A stretch of DNA of 64,000 nt from JADJPF01 sp964492845 (GTDB taxonomy: Bacteria; Acidobacteriota; Blastocatellia; Chloracidobacteriales; JADJPF01): contig CAZBMZ010000001.1 of NCBI GenBank assembly GCA_964492845.1, positions 386,158-450,157 of the forward strand, given 5' to 3'. A program made the position numbers and the translations under genes. Positions 24,576 through 32,276 of this stretch are shown here, piece after piece. The notes beneath the pieces were generated by a model, which did no database searches, was not told the DNA's origin, and saw nothing but the letters and a program-made list of their open reading frames with translations. Numbering within the stretch: position 1 is the stretch's first letter; every line of letters starts with the position of its first letter.

Positions 24576-25754
24576 GTGTTGGATAATATAAAAATCTTGG
24601 TTGCTCCTAGTAATTTTAAGCAGTCAATTACAGCTAAACTTGCTACAGAAATCATTACTAAGGAAGTAAAAAAGTTGCTACCACAAGCAATAGTTTGGGA
24701 AATTCCTTTGGCTGATGGAGGGGCCGGAATGGTTGCAACTTTACTTGGAGCGATAGGAGGTAAAAATTTTAGTTGTTTAGTTTCTGACCCGCTTGGGCGT
24801 AAAGTTTTAGCTAACTATGGAATTTTTGTTGATGAAACTACTGCTATAGTAGAAATGGCCGCTAGTACAGGTTTGACCCTATTAGCAGAAAATGAGCGTG
24901 ACCCAATGTTAGCAAGTAGTTATGGTTTTGGGGAGTTGATTAATCAGGCAATAGAAAATAAAAAAATAAAAAAGGTTATTCTTGGCCTAGGGGATACTGC
25001 TACGGTAGATGGCGGTATTGGAATGCTTCAAGCTTTAGGTGTTAGAATTTGGGACAATCAAGGGAAAGACATTGAGCAAGGTGGGCAATTTCTTAGCCAG
25101 ATAGCTGGACTAGACGCAAGTTTAGCAAAAGAAAAATTAACTAATGTAGAAATATGTATTGCTTCGGATGTAGAAAATCCTTTGCTAGGTGAAATGGGTG
25201 CAGCCAAAGTTTTTGGCCCTCAAAAAGGTGCTACTAAAGAAATGGTTTTAGAACTGGAAAAAGGGTTAGAACATTGGGCAGAAGTGCTTTCAAATGCAAC
25301 GGACTTGGATAAAGAAACTACTAGTAAAATTGCGGGAGGAGGTGCTGCCGGTGGGGTGGCCGTTGGGTTAATTGCATTATTTGGAGCTAAAATTGTTTCT
25401 GGTAGCCAATTAGTTATAGACGCTCATAAATTAAATGAAAAGATTTCTCAAGCAGATTTAATTTTTACTGGTGAAGGTGCAATTGATAGTCAAACTTTGC
25501 AAGGAAAAATGCCTGCTCGACTAGCTCAAATGGCTAGAAAATTAGGAGTTCCTTTAATTGCTTTCACAGGACATTTAGCAATTGATGAGGAAATTTTACA
25601 GCAAAAAGGCTTTTATATGGTTGTGCCAATAGTTGATCGAGTCTTAAATTTAAGCGAAGCTTATCTTCAAGCACCTAACTTACTTGCTTTAGCCACTAGG
25701 CGCACTTTACAAGCAATGCTACTAGGTGGAAAACACAAAAATAAACTCTTATAA
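24576..25754 (+). CDS. Glycerate kinase (type 1, GarK/GlxK family)
   Basis: Phosphorylates D-glycerate with ATP in glyoxylate and serine-related carbon use, in the cytosol. The 392-aa sequence shows family segments: ILVAPSNFKQSITAK at the start, IPLADGGAGMVATLL with the conserved DGG, LGLGDTATVDGGIGMLQALG, and KIAGGGAAGGVAVGL. Near the end, FTGEGAIDSQTLQGKMP is also typical. The start taken is the GTG at 24576, 9 bases after AAGGA; a TTG at 24567 is in frame too. Whether the product is 2- or 3-phosphoglycerate cannot be told here. Confidence 0.93.
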   Translation: MLDNIKILVAPSNFKQSITAKLATEIITKEVKKLLPQAIVWEIPLADGGAGMVATLLGAIGGKNFSCLVSDPLGRKVLANYGIFVDETTAIVEMAASTGLTLLAENERDPMLASSYGFGELINQAIENKKIKKVILGLGDTATVDGGIGMLQALGVRIWDNQGKDIEQGGQFLSQIAGLDASLAKEKLTNVEICIASDVENPLLGEMGAAKVFGPQKGATKEMVLELEKGLEHWAEVLSNATDLDKETTSKIAGGGAAGGVAVGLIALFGAKIVSGSQLVIDAHKLNEKISQADLIFTGEGAIDSQTLQGKMPARLAQMARKLGVPLIAFTGHLAIDEEILQQKGFYMVVPIVDRVLNLSEAYLQAPNLLALATRRTLQAMLLGGKHKNKLL

Positions 25755-25950
25755 ATATCTAAAAAACTACATTAAAAGTATTCTTTTAGTAAAACCCATT
25801 GATCTTAATAAAGTAATTTATTAAGTATTAAACCAAACTGTAAGTTCTTATTTATCTACTAGATATTGCTTAAGACTAAAATTTTTTATTTTTTTTAGGC
25901 TATCGCTTTTTTTCTATTTGCATCAAAAAAGGCAGGAGGAAACAATATTT

Positions 25951-26187
25951 ATGATGGAAATAATATTAAATTGTTATAGAAACTTAGAAAATGAATTTTC
26001 TAACTTTGAGATAGAGTTAAGTAATTTTGGATTGCAGGTTCTTAGCAAAAAGACCGTTAATAGTTTAGAGTTGGACAAAGTTGAGCTAAAAATAAATGCT
26101 CAAAAAGGTAGACAAGCAAAATTAGTACATGAACTTGCTTGTAAACATTTTGGAAGAGCTTACATCTTTTTGTCTCTTGCCGCTTAA
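25951..26187 (+). CDS. Hypothetical 78-aa protein
   Basis: A small protein of unknown function, with no membrane segment. It alternates charged and hydrophobic residues (NLENEFSNFEIELSNFGLQVL) and ends in a basic part (KGRQAKLVHELACKHFGRAYIFL). The ATG at 25951 is taken because an AGGAGGA ribosome site sits 10 bases upstream. It ends 8 bases before the convergent BtuF-like gene. Coding status rests on the ribosome site and open frame. Confidence 0.55.
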   Translation: MMEIILNCYRNLENEFSNFEIELSNFGLQVLSKKTVNSLELDKVELKINAQKGRQAKLVHELACKHFGRAYIFLSLAA

Positions 26188-26195
26188 ACTCCTCA

Positions 26196-27005
26196 CTAAT
26201 CTGCTATTGCTACGTGTCTAATAATCTCTTTTAATTGTTTAACTCCATCGGTTAAAGATGCCGGGCCGGGTTGTAAGATATAAGTAGATTTAATTTCATA
26301 TATTTGATTATTTTGCACTGCTTTAACTTCTGCAAAGGCGGGGCGGTTGCGAATAAAACGTTTTTCTACTTTTCTCCCGCACCAAGACGCAATAATTACA
26401 TCTGGATTTCGTTTTGCTACTTCATCGGCTGTAACTACTCGCTCGCTACCAGATTGACAATTGCGTAGTTCAGGGAAAATATCTTCACCCCCAGCAATCT
26501 CAATTAGTTCACTTACCCAGCGAATACCTGAAATTAAAGGGTCTTTCCATTCTTCAAAAAAAACTTTTGGACGTTTTGGAAGGGCTTGTCCTGCTTCAAA
26601 AATGGCGGTTAGATTGGCTTGTAAGTTTGCTACCAGCTTTTGAGCTTTTTCTAAACAACCAATTAACGCACCTACACTTAAAATCATGCTTAAAATTTCA
26701 TTAACACTTCGTTGATTAAAAGTTACAACATTTAACCCTTGTTTAACTAGTTCTCGAACAATATCAGCCTGTAAGTCAGAAAAAGCAAAAATTAAATCTG
26801 GTTTTAGGCTGTAGATCTTATCAAATTTAGCTGTGATATAAGCACAAACCTTGGGTTTAGTTCTTGATTCGGGTGGGCGTACTGTATAGCCAGAAATGCC
26901 CACAACACGATGACCTTCACCTAATAAATAAAGAATTTCTGTTGTTTCTTCTGTTAAACAAATAATTCTTTCTGGAAAGCGTGCTTGTTGAAAAAGTTCT
27001 TTCAC
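26196..27005 (-). CDS. BtuF-like cobalamin-binding protein without signal peptide
   Basis: A 269-aa protein of the periplasmic-binding fold used by BtuF and ferrichrome/haem carriers. The family pattern is clear: PERIICLTEETTEILYLLGEGHRVVGISGYTV, then LKPDLIFAFSDLQADIVREL, an AGGEDIFPEL segment and NPDVIIASWCGRKV. No signal peptide is present, so it may be cytosolic, as in the 'cobalamin-binding protein' subgroup found outside transporter operons. It starts with GTG directly after the stop of the RmlD-like gene (no gap), so it is translationally coupled. The ligand is inferred only. Confidence 0.8.
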   Translation of the reverse strand: MKELFQQARFPERIICLTEETTEILYLLGEGHRVVGISGYTVRPPESRTKPKVCAYITAKFDKIYSLKPDLIFAFSDLQADIVRELVKQGLNVVTFNQRSVNEILSMILSVGALIGCLEKAQKLVANLQANLTAIFEAGQALPKRPKVFFEEWKDPLISGIRWVSELIEIAGGEDIFPELRNCQSGSERVVTADEVAKRNPDVIIASWCGRKVEKRFIRNRPAFAEVKAVQNNQIYEIKSTYILQPGPASLTDGVKQLKEIIRHVAIAD

Positions 27006-27875
27006 TTATTTAGTCCCTTTTTGCCAATGTTCATAAATTTCTTTTAGTCCAATTTCCCAGTTTGGCAAGTTCGCAAGTCCAATTTCTTCAGATAATAAGC
27101 ATCTTAAAGCACTATAGCGAGGACGTAAGGCAGGTAGTCCTAAATCAGGGTAATCAACAATAGTGAGCAAATCTTTTTCTAGCCCCATCATTTCAATTGC
27201 AAGACATGCAAATTCATACCAAGAAACTATGTCACCGCTACTTGTCACTTGATAAATTCCATATTTGCCTTTTTTAATAATTTCATCTAGACGAACTACT
27301 AGATCAGGTAAATAAGTAGCTTGACTTACAGGATAATCACAGACCTTTACTTTATTTCCGTTTTGTTTAGCTGTTTGCAGGTAGTCAAAAATTTTGCTTC
27401 CAAAATTACTACCACCTAAACCAAAAAGCCTGGCTACTCTAACAATAAAATAATCTGTTGTAGTTTCTATAATTGCCTGTTCGCCTAGCAATTTGGAACG
27501 ACCATAAGCAGAAATAGGGTTAGGTGTGTCATTGATTGTGTAAGGTGTGGTTTTTGTGCCATCAAAAACATAATCAGTGCTAATGTGCATAAGCCTAGCA
27601 CCAACAGCTTTTGCTTGCTGTGCTAAATTTTTTGGCCCATCAATATTAGCCGCTTGCGCGGATGACCAATCTGTTTCGCAAGCGTCAACCCTTGCCATTG
27701 CAGCACAATTAATTATTACTGTTGGAGAAAAATTTTTAATAGCTTTTTCTACAGCTTCTAAATCAGCAATATTTAATTCCTGACGACCAAAAGCAGCAAC
27801 CTCGCAGTCTCTTTGAAAATATTTTGTTACCGCTTTTCCTAACAATCCATTAGCACCTGTAACTAAGACTCTCAT
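27006..27875 (-). CDS. dTDP-4-dehydrorhamnose reductase-like SDR (RmlD family)
   Basis: A 289-aa extended short-chain reductase. The Rossmann motif GANGLLGKAV is at residue 7, the ISTDYVFDGT segment supplies catalytic Ser/Thr, and SAYGRSKLLGEQ carries the YxxxK pair. The RmlD family reduces dTDP-4-dehydrorhamnose to dTDP-rhamnose for surface glycans. The other rml genes are not nearby, so the exact sugar is uncertain. It overlaps the glycosyltransferase gene by 4 bases (ATGA) and is part of the long minus-strand run from 33689 to 26196. Confidence 0.85.
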   Translation of the reverse strand: MRVLVTGANGLLGKAVTKYFQRDCEVAAFGRQELNIADLEAVEKAIKNFSPTVIINCAAMARVDACETDWSSAQAANIDGPKNLAQQAKAVGARLMHISTDYVFDGTKTTPYTINDTPNPISAYGRSKLLGEQAIIETTTDYFIVRVARLFGLGGSNFGSKIFDYLQTAKQNGNKVKVCDYPVSQATYLPDLVVRLDEIIKKGKYGIYQVTSSGDIVSWYEFACLAIEMMGLEKDLLTIVDYPDLGLPALRPRYSALRCLLSEEIGLANLPNWEIGLKEIYEHWQKGTK

Positions 27876-28960
27876 ACTTGCTCCATGCTATTTAATTGAT
27901 TTTTTTGCTCTAATTCTTGTTTTACCTTAACATAATTATAGTAATCTGTTGGATTATGAATAACCATCAGCCAAGGTTCTTTTGACAGAGTAGAAAAAAT
28001 ATTAGCAATTTCTCGATCAGTAGTTTTTGCTTCTAATAATTCTTGTTTACGTAGCTTTAAAGCTTTTGGCATTAACTTTAAAGCAGCTAAAACACTTTGC
28101 CAATAAGCTACATCTAGCTTTATTAAAGCTTGAAATAGCTTTAATAGAACCCAAAGACAATGGCTAGCAAACCAAACAGGATCATGAAGATTTATCCAGT
28201 GCATTAGCAATCTATTACGCTCTGAAATTATTTGTATTTGTTTAGCAGGAACTTTTTTTCCTATTGTCGCGCTGCTTCTATGGTAAACAACGCTGCTTGG
28301 CTCATAATGAATTGTCCAGCCTCGTTTCCATGCTCTATAACAAAGCTCTGCATCTTCCCAATAAAAAGGATTTAATAAGGAACAAAACCCCCCTAATTGC
28401 ACCAACTTAGCTCGATCAAACGCGCTGTAACCACCGCTAGCAATAAATGAATAAAATTGAGAGGATTCTTTAGGAAGTTTTGTAGGCAAAATGTCATAGT
28501 TAACAAAAATATGCCAATGTCCTCGGCGAAATTTCCCTAGTTTTCCTGCTCCATCAAATAGGTCGCTTTCTAAACGATAAGCCTTAGAACAAACTCCAAA
28601 TAAATTTTTATCACTAAAATGTTTTACTAGCGGAGCAATGGCTGTTTCTTCTACTCTAATGTCATTATTAAGTAAAAAGACTATTGGATATTGGGCAGTT
28701 TGAAAGCCTTTATTAGCCGTTTGGGAAAAACCTGAGTTAACTTTTTGCTCAACAAGTTTTATTTCTGTAGGGTAATTTTTTTTTAACCAATTGACGCTAT
28801 TATCTGTGCTACCGTCATCAACAATTATTACTTCTACTGAAGCTTTATAAGTTTGTTGATAATATTTAGCTGCTTGTAAAACGGAGGGAAGAAATTCAGC
28901 TAATAATTTTTCTCCATTCCAATTAGGAATAACAATGCTAACATCTTGAAAAACAGTCAT
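27872..28960 (-). CDS. Family 2 glycosyltransferase
   Basis: A 362-aa GT-A fold glycosyltransferase, likely building a surface glycan at the cytosolic face of the membrane. The opening SIVIPNWNGEKLLAEFLPSVL and VEVIIVDDGSTDNSVNWL bind the nucleotide sugar, and the metal-binding DxD region is seen as LLNNDIRV. The acceptor-site acidic residues are in FYWEDAELCYRAWKRGW. C-terminal amphipathic helices may dock on the membrane. It overlaps neighbours on both sides by 4 bases, so it is co-translated with the methyltransferase and RmlD-like genes. Confidence 0.92.
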   Translation of the reverse strand: MTVFQDVSIVIPNWNGEKLLAEFLPSVLQAAKYYQQTYKASVEVIIVDDGSTDNSVNWLKKNYPTEIKLVEQKVNSGFSQTANKGFQTAQYPIVFLLNNDIRVEETAIAPLVKHFSDKNLFGVCSKAYRLESDLFDGAGKLGKFRRGHWHIFVNYDILPTKLPKESSQFYSFIASGGYSAFDRAKLVQLGGFCSLLNPFYWEDAELCYRAWKRGWTIHYEPSSVVYHRSSATIGKKVPAKQIQIISERNRLLMHWINLHDPVWFASHCLWVLLKLFQALIKLDVAYWQSVLAALKLMPKALKLRKQELLEAKTTDREIANIFSTLSKEPWLMVIHNPTDYYNYVKVKQELEQKNQLNSMEQV

Positions 28961-29529
28961 TTAACTGTCTCCAAAATAGCTTGAATTTCTCGTCCACGCA
29001 TAATAAAAGACAAATATTCTTCCCAGAATTTGCGAAATATTCTTAGGCTTGGATTTATATTTACAGAATTAACTAAAAACTCTATCCCTAGCAAACGCCA
29101 TAAATTTAACATAGTAACTTTTACTGAGATAATATTAAATTTAGCTGCACTTGCATAATAATCAGCCGCGTGACCCTGGGTAAAATACTCAAAGCTATAA
29201 ACGCTAAAATGCCAGCGATGCGTTGGATCTCGCCAAGAATTTGAATAAGAATAATGAGGAGTTTTGATATAAAGCTTTGCACCGGGTTTAGCAATTCTAT
29301 GGAGTTCATCCATAAAACGACTAACAGACTCTACATGCTCAATTATATGACTAGCATAAATTTCATCAAAGCTATTATTTTCAAAAGGATAAGGGAAAAC
29401 TTCTAAATCATGAATTACATCTACACCTTCAACCGGAAAGCGATCAAGTCCAATTGCACCAGCGACTTTTTTACGCCCACAACCAACATCTAAAATTTTC
29501 TTTGAGTTTTTTTGAGTAACCGATGTCAT
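28957..29529 (-). CDS. Class I SAM-dependent methyltransferase
   Basis: A 190-aa methyltransferase. Motif I is KKILDVGCGRKKVAGAIGLDR, followed by the acidic loop VIHDLEVFPYPFENNSFDEIYASHIIEHV, typical of the Methyltransf_11 group. The rest is small, so it probably acts on a small molecule or sugar. Its 4-base overlap with the glycosyltransferase gene suggests a glycan or lipid-linked sugar substrate; this is inference from context. Confidence 0.88.
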   Translation of the reverse strand: MTSVTQKNSKKILDVGCGRKKVAGAIGLDRFPVEGVDVIHDLEVFPYPFENNSFDEIYASHIIEHVESVSRFMDELHRIAKPGAKLYIKTPHYSYSNSWRDPTHRWHFSVYSFEYFTQGHAADYYASAAKFNIISVKVTMLNLWRLLGIEFLVNSVNINPSLRIFRKFWEEYLSFIMRGREIQAILETVK

Positions 29530-29539
29530 AGGTTAGCTA

Positions 29540-30085
29540 TTAAACCTGCCTAATAAATTCTACAGGAACACAATCTGTTAGCCAAACTCCATTATCTGAG
29601 CAATAAAAGATAAATCCTGCCTTTTGCATGCTTTCTGCGTCAATTGCTAGGACAACAGGCTTACCATGACGAGATCCCACGTTTTTAGCAGTAGCAATGT
29701 CTTTTGATAAATGAACATGATGACGAGAGCGTTTTTCTATTCCAACACTCATTACAGAAGCTAAATTTTTTTCTGCTGTGCCATGATAGAGAACCGACGG
29801 AGGGATTTGAGGAGTTAATTGCAAATCTACTTCAACGCTATGACCTTGGTTAGCTCGAATTTTTTTCCCACTTTCATCAAAAGAAAAGCGTTTTTTGCTA
29901 TTTTTTTCTACTACTTCATCAAGTTGTGCTTTGGTAATTGGAAAATTATGTTTAGCGCAAGCCTTTAACAGGTCTTCAACCGTCACCCAACCGCCAACTT
30001 CTAAAGTTAAGCCTAAAGTAGCAGGTTCATGGCGTAAATACTTACTTAAAAATTTACTGATTCTAGTTAATTGTTTTTCATCCAT
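29540..30085 (-). CDS. kptA: RNA 2'-phosphotransferase (KptA/Tpt1)
   Basis: Transfers a 2'-phosphate from an RNA splice junction to NAD, giving ADP-ribose 1'',2''-cyclic phosphate. The 181-aa sequence begins with the wHTH part SKYLRHEPATLGLTLEVGGWVTVEDLL. The NAD-binding part shows LYHGTAEKNLASVM, HHVHLSKDIATAKNVGSRHGK and a VWLTDCVP end. All are standard. The bacterial substrate is unknown. It lies between hemA and the methyltransferase gene in a dense run. An RtcB ligase and archease occur 20 kb away, so two RNA repair functions share the window. Confidence 0.95.
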   Translation of the reverse strand: MDEKQLTRISKFLSKYLRHEPATLGLTLEVGGWVTVEDLLKACAKHNFPITKAQLDEVVEKNSKKRFSFDESGKKIRANQGHSVEVDLQLTPQIPPSVLYHGTAEKNLASVMSVGIEKRSRHHVHLSKDIATAKNVGSRHGKPVVLAIDAESMQKAGFIFYCSDNGVWLTDCVPVEFIRQV

Positions 30086-30099
30086 TGAGATAACCTAAA

Positions 30100-31440
30100 T
30101 TAATAATCTGTGTCATTATTGCGGCGATCTTTTGCACCTAAACGGCGGTCTTCAAATCCTTCTACCCGTGATTTTAGGTTATATGCCTCATGATAGAGTT
30201 CTACAATATTACAACTTTCTCTATTGCTACGAGTTCCTTCTTTTAGAGTAGTAATCAAGGGGTGCATAAATTTATTAACTAATGAGCCTAGAAGATGTTG
30301 CTTAATAGCTTCTTCTTGTTGTGGGGTTAATGACCCAAGTTTAGCGCGGTTACGCTCAAATTCTAATAGGGCAATTTCTGTTAAATGTTCTTTTAAGGCT
30401 GCAACGGTTGGGCCAATTTCTATTACATCCAACTTTTCAAAAAAGGCTTCTACTTCAGTTTCTACAATACTTTCAGCCTTGGCTGCTTCTTTTTGTCTTT
30501 GACGTAAATTTTCACTTACAACATTTTCTAAATCGTCAATGTTAAAAAGGAAAGAACTTTCTAATTGTCCTACACTAGGCTCAATATTACGAGGGACTGA
30601 TAAATCAACAAAAAAGATAGGTCTATAGCGGCGGATCTCTAAAGCTCTTTTGCAATCAGCTTGCGAGATTATGTATTCAGATGCTCCAGTAGAACAAATT
30701 ACAATGTCTGCGCGAGGCAGTTGGAATTTTAGTTGAGAAAATTCTATAACTTCGCCGCCAAATTTCTCACAAAGTTCTGTAGCACGTTCGGGAGTTCGAT
30801 TGCAGATTAAAAACTGTGACACTCCTTCATTAACCAAATAACGTGTAGCAAGTTCAGTCATTTCACCTGCTCCAACTAGCAAAACACGTTTATTATCTAG
30901 TCGGTCAAAAATCTTTTTTGTTAGTTCTATTGCTACAGAACTAACCGAAGTGGCAGCATTACCAATTTCAGTTTCTGTTCTAATTCGTTTTGCTACAGTA
31001 AATGCACGAGTTAATAATTGATTTAATACTCGTCCAACTGTACCGACCTCTTGAGCTTTAGAATAAGCTGTTTTGACTTGGCCTAGAACTTGGGATTCGC
31101 CTAAAACCATTGAATCAAGGCTTGCTGCAACACGAAAAAGATGACGAACAGCTAGACGATCAGCATGTGTATAGAGATTATTGTTATAAACAAGCCCTGG
31201 AAGATGATGAAATTCATGCAAAAAGCGGCAAACTTGAGGCACACTAACATTTGACTCTGTTGGGGATGCAGCGACTATTTCAACACGGTTACAAGTAGAA
31301 ACAATCATTGCTTCAGATACAGAACCAGAGTCTACCAGCATACGTAGTGCCGCAGACAACGTTGTTTCACTAAAAGCTAAACGCTCTCTTACTTCTACTG
31401 GAGCCGTCTTATGATTTAGACCTACTAAAATAATACTCAT
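30100..31440 (-). CDS. hemA: Glutamyl-tRNA reductase
   Basis: Reduces glutamyl-tRNA to glutamate-1-semialdehyde, the first step of haem synthesis by the C5 route. The 446-aa sequence starts SIILVGLNHKTAPVEVRERLAF. The catalytic Cys lies in MIVSTCNRVEIVA (about Cys50), and the DSMVLGESQVLGQVKTAY segment and NADPH site VLLVGAGEMTELATRYL follow. The C-terminal dimerisation domain is complete. It overlaps the preceding CcsA/HemX-like gene by 4 bases, an order (membrane protein with hemA) known from hemAX operons. Confidence 0.97.
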   Translation of the reverse strand: MSIILVGLNHKTAPVEVRERLAFSETTLSAALRMLVDSGSVSEAMIVSTCNRVEIVAASPTESNVSVPQVCRFLHEFHHLPGLVYNNNLYTHADRLAVRHLFRVAASLDSMVLGESQVLGQVKTAYSKAQEVGTVGRVLNQLLTRAFTVAKRIRTETEIGNAATSVSSVAIELTKKIFDRLDNKRVLLVGAGEMTELATRYLVNEGVSQFLICNRTPERATELCEKFGGEVIEFSQLKFQLPRADIVICSTGASEYIISQADCKRALEIRRYRPIFFVDLSVPRNIEPSVGQLESSFLFNIDDLENVVSENLRQRQKEAAKAESIVETEVEAFFEKLDVIEIGPTVAALKEHLTEIALLEFERNRAKLGSLTPQQEEAIKQHLLGSLVNKFMHPLITTLKEGTRSNRESCNIVELYHEAYNLKSRVEGFEDRRLGAKDRRNNDTDY

Positions 31441-32255
31441 AAACCAAAAACATGTACTCGTCCTAAAAACTTTAACCCGGCTAAACTAAACAAAATAAAG
31501 GTAAATCCAACAATTGAAACAATTGCAGCACGTCGTCCACGCCATCCGGCTGTTACCCGGTAATGCAGCATAAACATATAATTAATCCAAGTTAGCATAG
31601 TAATAATCTCTATTGGATCGCTATGCCAATAAACCCCATAACGCTGACCTGACCAAACTATTCCAGTAACAATACCAAGAGTTAGCAAAATAAAGCCTAA
31701 GCTCATAGATTTGTAGCTGATGCTATCACAAGTATCTAGTGCTGGAAAACGTCCTAAAATTGAGCCAAAGCGTTTTAATTTTAATTGGCGTTCTTGAAAA
31801 ATATAAATTAACCCTGTAACAAATGTAATAAAAAAGGCAGCATACGCAAACACTACCATACTAACATGAATAGGAAAAAGCACTGTTCCACCAACTCTTA
31901 AGCCTAATGGGGAAACATCTGGAAGTGGTAAAACTACTCCAATAAATGTTGTTAAAAAAGCAAGTGGAAAAACATAATTAATAACAACTTGGTTGCGATT
32001 CCAAATAAAAGCAATTATGTAATAAGCAACTAAAGCCCAACCTAAAAAAAGCAATATTTCAGGTTGTAAAGCAATTGGGCAACGGTCAACTTGCTTACCA
32101 CGAATTATTAAAGCAACTGTATGTAAGGCAAATCCTGAAAGAGAAGAAATTAAGGCAATAGAGAAGGGCAGGCGAGGTTTTTGGAAGAAAACTAACCCCG
32201 CCTGAATTAAACCTACTAAATAAAACGCTAGTGAGAGAATTAATAATTCTTTCAT
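31437..32255 (-). CDS. ccsA: CcsA/HemX-like cytochrome c assembly membrane protein
   Basis: A 272-aa inner-membrane protein with about eight helices. It belongs to the CcsA/CcmC/HemX family. The last part holds SGQRYGVYWHSDPIEIITMLTW, a weakened form of the tryptophan-rich WWxWD haem-handling motif of CcsA. Conserved His residues are seen near LHTVALIIR and LFPIHVSMVV. Because it directly precedes and overlaps hemA, it may be a HemX-type protein that tunes glutamyl-tRNA reductase, or a haem exporter for cytochrome c. The ATG at 32255 is taken; a GTG at 32264 is also in frame. Confidence 0.85.
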   Translation of the reverse strand: MKELLILSLAFYLVGLIQAGLVFFQKPRLPFSIALISSLSGFALHTVALIIRGKQVDRCPIALQPEILLFLGWALVAYYIIAFIWNRNQVVINYVFPLAFLTTFIGVVLPLPDVSPLGLRVGGTVLFPIHVSMVVFAYAAFFITFVTGLIYIFQERQLKLKRFGSILGRFPALDTCDSISYKSMSLGFILLTLGIVTGIVWSGQRYGVYWHSDPIEIITMLTWINYMFMLHYRVTAGWRGRRAAIVSIVGFTFILFSLAGLKFLGRVHVFGL

Positions 32256-32276
32256 GGCTCTCACAATAGCTACAAA

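Noticed and set aside
24416..24655. N-terminal extension of the coiled-coil ORF to 24655
   Set aside because: The extension is hydrophobic and lacks a ribosome site, and overlaps the start of the glycerate kinase gene. The ATG at 24415 has a perfect GGAGGAAAC site.
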